Assembly: GCF_001632365.1 (NCBI RefSeq)
Contig: NW_024468521.1
Span: forward strand, 310,001 to 374,000
Length of the DNA stretch: 64,000 nucleotides
Source: Laetiporus sulphureus 93-53
Taxonomy: Eukaryota > Basidiomycota > Agaricomycetes > Polyporales > Laetiporaceae
Direction of reading: 5' to 3'
In this document: in pieces, positions 34,666 through 45,469 of the stretch
Layout: every line of letters begins with the position of its first letter
Position numbering within the stretch: the first letter of the stretch is position 1
Notes under the pieces: generated by a model
Databases searched by the model: none
What the model saw: the letters and a program-made list of their open reading frames with translations, nothing else
What the model was told of the DNA's origin: nothing
Made by a program: the position numbers and the translations under genes

Positions 34666-36518
34666 ATGGGGATCTCCAGCTATGATGCCCTAATGTCTCA
34701 TGTTATGACGCTGCTGTCGACCTTTCCGCCAAATTTTATCTATCTCTACGACGCTGAAAATCCGAGACTTGTTTCATCTGGTTTGCGCTCCGTTTTGGAA
34801 CAGTCTTCGGGTTCTCATCTATCTTACGCGTTTGTGGACGCTATATCGTGCTTTACACAGCGTCTTATGTATGACACTGCTCTCAACCAGCTTGCACGCT
34901 GGCAACCAACATGGGAGGACGGCTGTGAGAATTGGCCAGGATCGAGCACAGAGGGACGACGATGGAATGAAAGCTTTGACACTTTTGTGCACGGTTTGAA
35001 GTCAGTCGCAGCTCAAATTACGGTAGAAGCCATGGATCCTGCAGCGAGTAAGAAAAGTAAGGGCAAAGCGAAGGCAGCAGAAGCCGGAGGGGAAGAGACA
35101 TGCAGACTGGTGCTGGTCGTCGAGCGTGCTGAGCGGCTGAGAGAGACACTGCCGGACCTTGTCGTCCCGTTAACCCGTCTTGCTGAAATGGTGCGTCTCC
35201 GTAATTCTTTGCTGGATGGCCTTCCTTCCAACCTCCGTCCTTAGTCCCAGCTGGACATCATTACAATCTTCATTTCTGATACACGGTGGGAAGACATCCG
35301 TCCGCCGCTGGGTGCGTCCCCAGAACCATACTACATAGATGCTCCGACAACTTCTCAAAAAGGTATGTTCCACACAGCTTCCTTCAGGTGGCCCTACTAC
35401 TTACCTGAAGGTCGACTTGACAGCCACCCTTGAAATGCTCACCTCAATGTATCCCCCTCCTGACGCCGAACGCGATCCGAGCATCGATCCGCGGACATAC
35501 CACCCTTCCCTCCGGCCGCTCTATGAACGGTTTCTATCAACACTCTATGGCTCCTGTGGTACGTTCATCAGCGACCCGTACGAACTTGCATATATCGCGG
35601 CAGCAACCTGGCCAGGATTCGTGCAGCCTCTCATCGACGACCACACGCGACGCCTGGAGATTTATCATGCCCAAAAGGGCGAGGAAGTCGTCTCAGACAG
35701 CGAGTACAGCGACGTCAATAGCGACGCAATGCCTGAGCTCGCCCCCGCGTCGCCGGCGGACGTGTGCCATGATCTCGCCACACCCTATAAGCTCGTATTT
35801 CGCGCCGCAATGGACGCGCTTTATCCGCGCATAACGAATGCCACCGACTGGGTGCGGCATTCTGCGCCGAGCGAGTATGATGCGCGGAGCATGAAGACGC
35901 TACCGCGGCTGGCAAAGTTCATCCTCGTCGCGGCGTTCCTCGCGAGCACCAACCCGCCGAAGAGCGACATGCGGATGTTTGGCCGCGGTCCCGACGAGCG
36001 CTTGAAGCGGCGGCGCAGGAAAGGTGGCAGTCCCCGCAAACCGAAGGCGGGCGTTGCTAGTGTCGCTGACAAGGTGCGTGTCATTAGCTTAGTTTTTCGA
36101 GTCCTGTGCTGATGCGTGTGGGGGATTGTAGATACCACAGCGACTTCTTGGGCCAACATCGTTCACCCTCGACAGGCTGCTAGCAATCCTAGGCGTCCTG
36201 CTTGAGGAAAACGATGCAGACGTACGTCCGCCTGCTCCGCAATACACGTTTCCTGGAGAATATACCGACATGGAGATCTCCCGCGTGGCTATCTATGCTC
36301 AGGTCAGTTCTTTATTTTCTCTATCATGTCATTTTGCTTATTCAAATGACGTTCAGATCATGGAGCTTGCCTCCATGCACCTGCTAGTTCGCACTTCGCC
36401 TCCAGAGAAGCTCGACACGCCTCCATCTTTCAAGTGCGGGATCTCACTTGAAATTGCACTTCTGCTTGCGAGAGATGTGGGAGTGCTTTTGAATGATCTC
36501 ATGTGGGAACCTATGTAG
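34666..36518 (+). CDS. ORC5: Origin recognition complex subunit 5
   Basis: Model join(34666..35190,35245..35362,35424..36073,36132..36302,36357..36518), 541 aa. The second intron is 61 nt. A nearer acceptor would give a 25-nt intron and was rejected. Orc5 signatures run from the N-terminal AAA-like region (LLSTFPPNFIYLYDAENPR, YAFVDAISCFTQRLMYDTAL, CRLVLVVERAERLRETLPDL, LDIITIFISDTRWEDIRPP) to the C-terminal domain (YELAYIAAATWPGF, LPRLAKFILVAAFLASTNPP, ISRVAIYAQIMELASMHLLV, FKCGISLEIALLLARDVGV). It is part of the nuclear complex that marks replication origins and loads MCM. No Walker A (GxxGxGKT) is visible at the N-terminus, so ATP binding by this subunit is doubtful or uses an upstream exon I did not find. 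Confidence 0.9.
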
Positions 36519-37209
36519 GTGTCGCGTCGCGATATATCGAGGTTAATGACCGTCGTTAGACAATACTTGAAACACAATATTCAACAATAGTCATAGAAGT
36601 TTACATTGTAGTGGTGGTGATGTCGAGTTTCATAACAGCTCATTCGAATGCTTGTTTGGTCATCATCTGTACTACAGTTTGGTCGATTCAATATTCCTGC
36701 CGCTGTGTCCTGAATGCCGGGGCATCTACTCGCCAATACAAGCGCCCAGGTACTTGCGGTGGCCAGTTGTGGCCGGCGCCTAAACGCTTGGCCATGGCCA
36801 CTCAGTCAGGTTGCGATCACAGATCGAACCATCTCTGTGCTGGACGAGGACTTGATCTTTAGCTGCTCTGGTGCATGCTAGTGCAGAAACGTGTGGCTGG
36901 GCAACCGTGGCAAGTGTTGAAATGTTGACCGGTCGGATCAGTTGATCAGTGAGAAGGTGCATGTCGTTTGCTTCTTTATATATATACTGCTCTATCATCT
37001 ATGGTGCATTGCAACAGATCTCCCAGCTATTGCAGCACTTGCCGACTTGGGAGATTCTCTTGGTTCTCGTGTCAGTGTGGCTTAGGCATGTGTACCGCGC
37101 CGCCTCCGCATGGCATCAGCATTACATATACTCAGGGCGACGGGCAGCGATGCCAATCGCTAGCATTCGCGACACCGCAACCCGTACCAATCATCGGCCC
37201 TCAACAAAT
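36519..37209. promoter_or_regulatory. Intergenic, ORC5 3' end and lectin promoter
   Basis: 690 bp with no gene. A TATA tract (tttatatatatact, about 36976-36989) lies some 220 bp before the lectin ATG. The near-palindrome ggatcagttgatc (36935-36947) recurs upstream of the ALDH7-type gene. Confidence 0.45.
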
Positions 37210-38545
37210 ATGAGCGACAGTGACAAGGCTTCCCTCATCTCGGCCTCCCAGTCTTCTCTAATCAACGCTTCATCTTCCATGTTATTCCTTTCATTAGAGC
37301 AGGGACAGTGGACACACGGCACCTACTTTCTGCTGAATGCCAAAAGTGGCAACGCCCTAGACCTTCATGGTGGCGATCACAGGACAATGATTGCCCATTC
37401 TTTACATCTGGGACACAACCAACAGGTACGCAAGAAACATTTCTGTAGCTACGTTACCATATTGTTTTACGAGATGTAGTGGGAGATGTTGCCTCTTGGA
37501 AAAGGATATGCTATTCGCAGCGCCCTCAAGTCCCCGTTGGGTGGTTATTATCTGACGGTGAACGCTATCCACGATCGCGTTCAGCTCATCACGACGCCGT
37601 TTCCCACTAGTTGGGATGTGCGCATTGACCGCGAACAGAGAAACATATCGTAAGTGTCGACACGGTGCTGCCAACAACAGGGAGAGTGTCGTTGTGTTGA
37701 ACAATCATCCTCAGCATCTTCTGGCCTGGCACAAACTATGTAGTCGCACTGGATCATGGAGAACCACTGCGTGGGGACAAGGTATATACATCGCTCTCAA
37801 CTGAACGATAAGCTTTCTCAATTCAAGCCATCAACAAGGTGCAGCTTATGACACGCCAACCAGGAGAGCCACGGCAGTCGTGGCTTTACCTATGCCACAA
37901 GTCACCGCAAGCGAAAGAGACAACTGAATGTGATCCTGCATCATGCTCGGACATGAATAAGTTTATCCTTAAAAATGCGCATATGGGCAACGTGCTCGAT
38001 ATGCATGCCGGCAATCGTAGGGAAGTGATTGGATGTTCGCATATACACTTAGGGCTCAACCAACAAGTAAGCAAATGAACGCTGCACTACTCGGTCGGCA
38101 CTTGACATCTCACAGTGGAAAGTCGTCCCCAGCGGTAAAGGACATGCAATCCGAACCGTATGGAAGCCGTCTTCAGATGGCCCATTTTACCTCAACGTGG
38201 AATCCATATGCGACGGCGCTCAAGTCATCGGTTGTCATTATCCTGCCAGCTGGAGCGTTGAGTTCGGGCACAATACGGAGGTTGCCAGTGTACGGTTAGT
38301 GATCACACGTTCATGAAACTGAGAGACACTCACATGAGAGCTCTGATCAGAATCTCGTGGCCTCACACCGACCTGACACTTGACCTCGCTGAGATGAAGG
38401 GCGATACCAAAGTGAGTCTTCAGACGATCTGTCACAGCCAATTTCGAGTCATGACGTTCTGTTCATCCTGGACCAGATTCAGCTCAGGAAAAAAGACCCT
38501 GGAGCATCCTCTCAACTGTGGCAGTACGGCGTTCACAATGTATAA
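37210..38545 (+). CDS. Ricin-B-like (beta-trefoil) lectin with internal repeats
   Basis: Model join(37210..37425,37480..37649,37715..37781,37839..38066,38116..38294,38351..38411,38477..38545), 7 exons, 329 aa. After a Ser-rich start (MSDSDKASLISASQSSLINA) the protein repeats a trefoil unit. Repeat 1 is GTYFLLNAKSGNALDLHGG ... LHLGHNQQ|WEMLPLGKGYAIRS, ending FWPGTNYVVALDHGEP. Repeat 2 is KFILKNAHMGNVLDMHAGN ... IHLGLNQQ|WKVVPSGKGHAIRT, ending WPHTDLTLDLAEMKGD. The last exon closes with LWQYGVHNV. The QxW-type motifs and LDLHGG/LDMHAG sugar-site patterns are those of CBM13/ricin-B folds. There is no signal peptide, so it is likely cytosolic. Many fungal members of this class are fruiting-body or defence lectins; its ligand is unknown. 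Confidence 0.83.
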
Positions 38546-38999
38546 GCCTCTCGAATAGTACGGTAGTGCTCTGTAGAGACCGTCAATGATCACAGTTACG
38601 CTGTAATCCCATCAGTTCCTGAGGTGCTATGATGATGTGTGCAAAGTGTAAGCTCGAGTCTATACAGCGGCATGTTCAGGAGCTGGCCCAAGTGCGGCAC
38701 TGCAGAGAAAGTACCAACTGGGCCGAAAGATGTTTGAGTATCGAAGGGAATTTAAAGCAAATAAACCAGGCAAATAAACCAAGTTACAGAGTGAAAATGG
38801 TATTACGTCTCCTATGCCTGTGCATTAGGGACCCACATAGTTCAACGCCAAACACTTTCTCTCGTGTGCTCCCCACTGGCCTCGTCTTTCGGGCGGGTTC
38901 TGGTCATCTCGACGTCCGCGCGGATCAGTTGATCCGAATGAGTCGAAATATGGTACGGATCATGACTTGAGCGCCGCCCTCACCCGCCACATCACCCGC
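38546..38999. promoter_or_regulatory. Intergenic, promoter of ALDH7-type gene
   Basis: 454 bp. It contains a short direct repeat (aaataaacca, twice at about 38759-38779) and the near-palindrome ggatcagttgatc (38923-38935), about 65 bp before the ATG. Confidence 0.4.
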
Positions 39000-41314
39000 A
39001 TGATCTCCATCTCTCGAAAAGCAATGCTGTCCAAGAGAGTAGTCTGTCACCTCAGAACTTTTACCAAGTCGAGGGGATTGTCGACACGGGCGTCGACTAT
39101 CCTCTCAGCTCTAGACATACCGGCGGAGAAGGACCTGCCCGGAGTGTACGATGGGGCATGGACGGGAACCGGAGACATTCTTGAGAGCGTATGCCCAACT
39201 ACGGGAGAGGTTTTGGCGCGAGTGCACTCGGTGAGTTTTGCCCATACCGTGGCAGTGAGCTGGCGTAGCGAGGATGTTGGGAAATGACTCTGCACACGCA
39301 TTTCGCTGTCAAACGTTTTACAGTCCCTGCTTCATTTAGCTGAGCGGACTATAACTGTTATACCGTCGCAGACGCTGATTGCTTAGTCTGTAGGCATCAC
39401 CTCAGGAGCTGCAAGCAGCGCTGAGCAAGTCGAGGGAAGCATACGTCTTCTTCAGGTCGGTCCCCGCTCCTCGCAGGGGTGAGATACTCCGGCAGATCCG
39501 AGAGGCATTAGCAGCCAAGGTGGGACTCGCATCTCTGTCAAAACTTCTCCTGCCAACGTTTACTGCAGCGAGAAGCGCTAGGAGCATTGGTCTCGTTGGA
39601 GATGGGGAAGATCAAGACCGAGGGCACCGGCGAGGTGCAAGAGTTTGTGGATATCGTACGTATAATATTTGCTGTTTGCGGATAGTTTGTGCAGTAACAA
39701 GAGCTCGCTACAGGCTGACTACGCAGTCGGACTATCTCGTATGATGAACGGTCGGGTTGTCGCCTCTGAGCGACCGGGGCACAGTATTCTTGAAGGTCCG
39801 TCGGATTCATCGTTGTAGGCACGTAAAGTATTCATAATTGTGCTATCTATAGTCCCCAATCCTCTCGGTGTGGTGGCCGTTTTGTCTGCCTTTAACTTTC
39901 CGGTCGCCGTCTATGGGTGGAACCTCGCCTTGTCGCTCGCAGCCGGAAACGCGACGCTATGGAAGCCCTCCCCAAGCACGCCGTTGTGTTCGATTGCAGT
40001 GACGAAGATCGTGTCGCAGGTGCTTGAGCGCAATGGCATACCTGGTGCTGTCGCGGGTCTGGTCGTTGGCGGCAAGAGCGTCGGAGAAAGCATTGTTGAG
40101 AGTGCGGACGTTGACATGGGTGAGTGGGTGAGTGTATGAACATCACGCGACATATATTCATGATTGCCTCTCAGTGTCATTCACCGGTAGTGAGGCTGTG
40201 GGTCGGCAGGTGGGTAAGGTCGTACAGTCTCGATTCGGCAAGGTCTTGCTAGAACTCGGTGGGAACAACGGTACGCGCCCCGTTTTGTGCACTGTCGTTC
40301 GCTCATATATCTCGCTCCGCGTCCAGCGTCGATCGTCATGCCCGATGCAGACCTCTCTCTCGCCGTTCCTGCGGTCTTCTTCGGCGCGGTCGGCACCGCA
40401 GGCCAACGCTGTACGTCCACGCGCAGGCTCTACCTTCACCGCAGCATCGCGCCCACCTTCCTCGAGCGGCTCCGTGCGCTCTATGAGCCTATCCGCCCGG
40501 GTGACCCGTTGGAACCCCAGACCCTTCTCGGCCCGCTGCACACGCGCGCGGCCGTGGGCATCTACTCGAACGCAGTGGAGCGGCTGAGGAAGGTGGGAGC
40601 GGATATTATGGTTGGTGGCGAGAGGTATGAGGAGGCTGTTTTGCCGGAGGCGTTGAGAGGGGGAAACTGGGCGCAGCCGACTGTGGCTGTCTTGGACGAG
40701 GTTGATGTTAGCAAGGCGGTGTGGAGGGAGGAGACGTTTGCTCCGGTGCTGTCCGTCGGCGTGTTCGATGAGCTTGAGCAGGCGATTGCATGGAATAACG
40801 GGGTGCCGCAGGTGTGTGCGAAGCAGGATTGTGACGAGACTTTATGCTGATGGTGGCATATAGGGATTGAGTAGCAGTTTGTGGACGAGGGATCTGAGGA
40901 ATGTCGGCAAATGGATCGGCCCTGCCGGCTCTGATGCCGGTATCGTCAATGTGCGTTTGTATCAGTCCATCTTTTCATGCGCTAATAGTCTGTCCATAAT
41001 CATAGGTCAACGTGGGCACTAGCGGAGCCGAGATCGGAGCAGCCTTTGGTGGTAATAAGGTCAGTGGACGTTGTGTTCAGATCGTTTCACGCCATGCTGA
41101 TTTGTGTATCTCGCAGAGCACTGGATGGTCAGTTCATTTACGTTTTTCGGACTCTGCTGCAGGGTTCTCACTGATATGATTCTGTTTGTCCAGGGGACGC
41201 GAATCCGGCGGAGACGCGTGGAAGCAGTACGTGCGCTGGAGTGCGTGTACCATTAACTTCTCGGACGAGGCGCCCCTCGCACAGGGCGTGCAGTTCTCTT
41301 CGTCAACCGCGTGA
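39000..41314 (+). CDS. Aldehyde dehydrogenase, ALDH7 (antiquitin) type
   Basis: Model join(39000..39230,39394..39519,39569..39655,39714..39795,39853..40119,40175..40270,40327..40811,40864..40950,41006..41059,41117..41127,41194..41314), 11 exons, 548 aa. The N-terminus is Arg/Ser/Lys-rich ([20 protein letters not shown]), consistent with mitochondrial import. Catalytic residues are Glu291 (LLELGGNN) and Cys325 ([12 protein letters not shown]). ALDH7 markers are [51 protein letters not shown] and [20 protein letters not shown]. The last motif is built across an 11-nt exon (41117..41127). ALDH7 enzymes oxidise alpha-aminoadipic semialdehyde in lysine breakdown, and other aldehydes, with NAD+. 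The precise substrate in this fungus is inferred. Confidence 0.95.
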
Positions 41315-42416
41315 ATTCCATGGCAGAGACGAGGATAAACGATTTTTGTGCGGATGACCGATCCGTGCCATGTAGAACGTGCCGAGCATGCGTTTTCGCA
41401 GGAAACTCTGTAAGAGTGCTAGCGGGACGGAGTTGTACCGACTGTCACTGCACATTGAACCATGACGTGGACATTTCATAAGTGTATGAGTTGCTGTGAA
41501 AACCACTAGTCCTTCCTTGTAGCAGCTTGCTGGTATACCGTAGCAAAGCGTAAGGTGACAGTCATAATACGTCGTATATCCTGCAGATATTATGAGCTTA
41601 TGACATAGGCCTGGTCGCGGTGACAGCGGCACCAATTGAGCTGTCATGTAAGATGCGCCGCAGCTCTTTTTCAGTGAGAAGCAGTGGCCGCCTGTCAAAA
41701 TTTAGTTGCAAGTTTCCTCCAACTTGCCAGGACGGTTGAAAACAAAATGCAAATGTACGTGTCGCCCAGTTGTGACTGCACACTTCGCTACAGCATCAAG
41801 GCAGCCACGGAGGCGGTACGTGTCATCTCTTCTGCCTTACGTGATGAGAGTGAGTGCAAACCCCTGTTTATTGCACTTGCCTTTGTTAGTCCGACCGAAC
41901 AATTTGCAAAGAAGCGCCTATCGGATATACTTTTGCAAGGTCCCGATGAGGCATTCGCGAGAACGTGTCCACGCCCTCTATCAGGTGTGTCCTTGCATGA
42001 GAGACATCTGTGAGAGAGACATGTTGTTGTTGCGCGGCGTCGGGGCACATACGTGAATTCAGTTTGCCAGCTTTGGGTCACGGCGTCTGCTGCGTCTGCG
42101 AGAGGCAATGTGCATTCTGACGGCGGCTGAAACACTGACCTGCCAAGCACGATCATGATCATACCCCAGCATACCCCGCCACATGGAGATCACATCCGGC
42201 GCAGGATTTACACGTGCCGACAAATGTGGGGAAACCGACTGGACGGTTCCGACGAGTGCATCGGCTGTGTGAGCCTCGTGAACATCCACCGCTCGATATA
42301 AACGCCGGGCTACCCGTCTCCGCTACTTTCATCCCAGACCCTCGCTGCGCGATAGTGGATAAGGCGGTCGACACGGCGTACGAATAGTCCATCCCTGAAG
42401 GTCGTACTGTGACAAG
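41315..42416. other. Intergenic region before the ligase cluster
   Basis: 1.1 kb without a supported gene. ORFs here are short or start at non-ATG codons. It should contain the ALDH7-type 3' end and the promoter of ligase copy 1. A minus-strand gatataaacgccg TATA-like sequence is near 42295. Confidence 0.4.
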
Positions 42417-45096
42417 ATGGAGTTCGTCGGCCCAGCATCGGACAGTCTTCCTCACATTCCGGATGATCTGACTTGTGCGCAATTCATGCTTGACGAAGAC
42501 CATTCTGCAAGACCGGTCGCCGCTGCGTCTCAGACTGCCCCATGGATGATCGAGGATGCCACTGGAAGAAAGATTGCCCACTCCGAGGTGAGCTTCATGC
42601 CGTGCTGTGTAAGTTCAAATGCGTTGACATTGTATCTCAGGTCCGCGAGCGAACGAAGGGACTGGCAAATGCGCTGAGCCTGCGGTGGGGGATTTGTGAG
42701 TGCATGTCGTTGCGCGAACATGACTCAGCTTACATCCCATATAGCGGAGGATGATGTAGGTATGGTCATGTTTCGAAGCGTGCAGCTCTCTGCGAAGGAC
42801 TCAATTGCTGCACAGTCTGTATATTCAGCCCGAACCACGTTGGTATGTATTGTATTTAGTCTCATAGTTTTCGGTGCTCAATGACAGCCTTTTCACAGAT
42901 TACCCCGTTGCGATCTGGTCAGCCTTACAACGCGACAGACGTTGCAACTGAATATTTAAATTTCTCTACAGGGCTGTCCACAGGTTAGGGGCCATCATAA
43001 CGTACGATCTCCCTCTCTCAATGCCAGCAAAGGAACTTACCCTTGTACAGAGCTGCAAATCCGTCCTACTTAGCAGGCGAACTCGAGTACCAGCTCACTG
43101 CAACGAAGGCGAAGCTCATGATCGTGCACTCGTGGAGCCTCGCGGTCGCGCTGGATGCGGCACGCTTAGCAGGCATACCACCGGAGCGTATTGTCCTCCT
43201 GGACTCTCCGTCGCAGCAGGTGGCGCATGTCACTGTGGACGAACTGGTCAAAGAGGGCCTTTCAAAGCCGCTAAATTTTGTCGAGCGCCGACTCAAGCCT
43301 GGAGAGGGCCGCACGAAGCTGGCGTTTCTGAGCTTTTCTAGCGGGACCACTGGCAGGCCCAAGGTATGTAGGATCGATGATTGGTGCATTCGAGGCTTAG
43401 AGATCATGTTTTGCAGGCAGTATGCATATCGCATTACGCGCCGATCGCCAATGTGATCCAGATGAGCCATTTAGCGAACCTGCAAACAGGTCCGTTGCAG
43501 GACAGAAAATGGCGTGTCGGGGATGTGGTCATGGCTGGTACGTGCATTCACAAGTTGGAACTGACAAGAACTGAGCGAGCATGTTCTTGATAGTTCTACC
43601 GTTCTTCCGTAAGTGAAGCTTCCTGAAGACATTTGATGTCATGCAGAACCCTATTTGCAGATATCTATGGCCTCGTGGTGGTCATGCACTTTACGATATT
43701 CTATGGTGTGAGTCGAGTTGACAACAGGTATTGATGGGGGCTGACAGTCATAACGGCAGTCGACGCTGGTAGTCGTCCCCAAATTCAACTTTGTGGACTT
43801 CCTCAAGAGCATTGAGCGGCATCGTGTTGGGTTCCTGCCGTACGCCTCTCTCATTCACAGAAATGCTTCCCTATGGTAATGTCCCTCCTATAGCATTGTG
43901 CCGCCTATGGTCGTTCTGCTATGCAAGGTTCGTGAACGACATCAACGGGTCATGTTGCATTAACACCGAGTTCGTTTTTAACAGCATCCGGCTGTCAAGC
44001 AATACGACCTCAGCACCGTGCACGCCATAATGTCAGGCGCGGCGCCACTTTCTGCGGAACTGACGAAGCAGCTGTCAGAACTATTGCCACAGGCGAGCAT
44101 CGGTCAAGGCTATGGTTTGTCCCATGACCTGCCATATTCGCTTGATGCTGAGATCCATCACTGATTGTAGGTATGACGGAGACCAGCACCACCGTCTCCT
44201 TCCCACAGGTCGAACAGAAGATATGCACGCCAGGTAGTGCGGGGAGGCTGCTCCCGGGGATTACCGCCCGTGTGGTGAAGGAAGATGGATCGTTGGCTGG
44301 GTACAACGAGTCTGGAGAACTTTTTGTGAAAGGCCCGGCGATGGCGTTGCGGTATTTGAACAACGAGGAGGCGTACGTATCGCTGGTTTTTGTGGGTATG
44401 CGTGTTCTGAGTGAGGGCCGCGACGTAGGACGAAGGAGACTTTCATCGACGGGTGGGTATGCACTGGCGACGAAGTCAAGATCAACGAGTCGATGGAGGT
44501 GTTCGTCGTTGATCGCATCAAAGTAGGTCCAGGTTTGATGGTCTTCGAAACGATTGGATCTGATATATGACATGACACTTCAGGAATTAATCAAGGTCAG
44601 AGGATTCCAAGGTAAGTACTTTCCCCGATCAGACCAAACGTGGACACCTCGTGATCACGCATCCCGAACATAGTGGCGCCAGCAGAATTGGAAGGACACC
44701 TGCTCGAACATCCTGATATATCGGATGTGTGCGTTGTTGGGCTGCCGGACGACTATAGCGGCGAGCTGCCCCTCGCGTTCATTGCGCTCAACCCCATAGC
44801 GATCGAACGTGTACAGCAGGATCCTAGGGAGGCAGATAAGATCAAGGATGCCATCATCAAGGTTCGTTTTGTGTTCACCAGCGTAGTCCGTCTTCAACAT
44901 CCTGACTTTGCATCGTGTGCTGCAGCACGTCGCCGATGCGAAGGTACATTACAAGCGCCTAGCTGCCGGGGTGGAGTTCATCGAGGTGATTCCAAAGAAT
45001 CCCAGCGGGAAGCTACTGCGACGAGTGTTGCGTGACAAGGCGAAGGAGATGATGGCTCAGGGCAAGTTGTCGAAGCCGGTCAAGGCGAGGCTGTAG
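42417..45096 (+). CDS. Acyl-CoA ligase (ANL superfamily), tandem copy 1
   Basis: Model join(42417..42587,42641..42695,42745..42759,42816..42842,42899..42917,42972..43001,43051..43363,43417..43537,43594..43608,43661..43707,43760..43839,43894..43927,43985..44114,44171..44372,44429..44522,44584..44611,44674..44861,44926..45096), 18 exons, 579 aa. Adenylate-forming signatures: P-loop FSSGTTGRPK (201-210), [59 protein letters not shown], and the C-terminal catalytic [11 protein letters not shown]. This is the 4-coumarate / phenylacetyl-CoA-ligase-like group, activating a carboxylic acid with ATP and CoA. The C-terminus KARL is a PTS1-like peroxisomal signal. It lacks one intron that copies 2 and 3 have. 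The substrate is unknown. Confidence 0.93.
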
Positions 45097-45469
45097 GTGA
45101 CTATTGGTTGTGGGTTGTATCGTTTTCAAATATATTGCCATTTTATGAAAATTGTTCTCGATACAACTGGCCTTCGATGGCGCCTAGATCACTCCATAGA
45201 GGCGGCATGCAGCTCGACAGGAAAGCCACAACGGCGCGCGTCGTATCGCTCCTCGACGCGCATACACAGACCACGTGATCGTCGCGTCGCCGCCACATCG
45301 TCGCCGAGCTCGGAGGTAGCACGCCCTTCCCTCTGTCTCGCCAATCTTCGGCTATTTCCTGTCATTCATTTCCCCTTGCTGCTCATTTCTTTGTGGGTGG
45401 CTGAGTTTCTTTGGCTGCATCAGAAGGAGCTTCTGTGGGCATCATTCTGGTTTCTCTACTAGTAGATTG
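45097..45469. promoter_or_regulatory. Intergenic, promoter of GH55 gene
   Basis: 373 bp between the ligase copy 1 stop and the glucanase ATG. The right half is pyrimidine-rich (ttcctgtcattcatttcccc ...). No repeat was seen. Confidence 0.4.

Noticed and set aside
35363..35387. A 25-nt intron in ORC5.
   Set aside because: Too short for the spliceosome. The acceptor at 35423 gives a 61-nt intron, keeps frame and yields QKATLEML.
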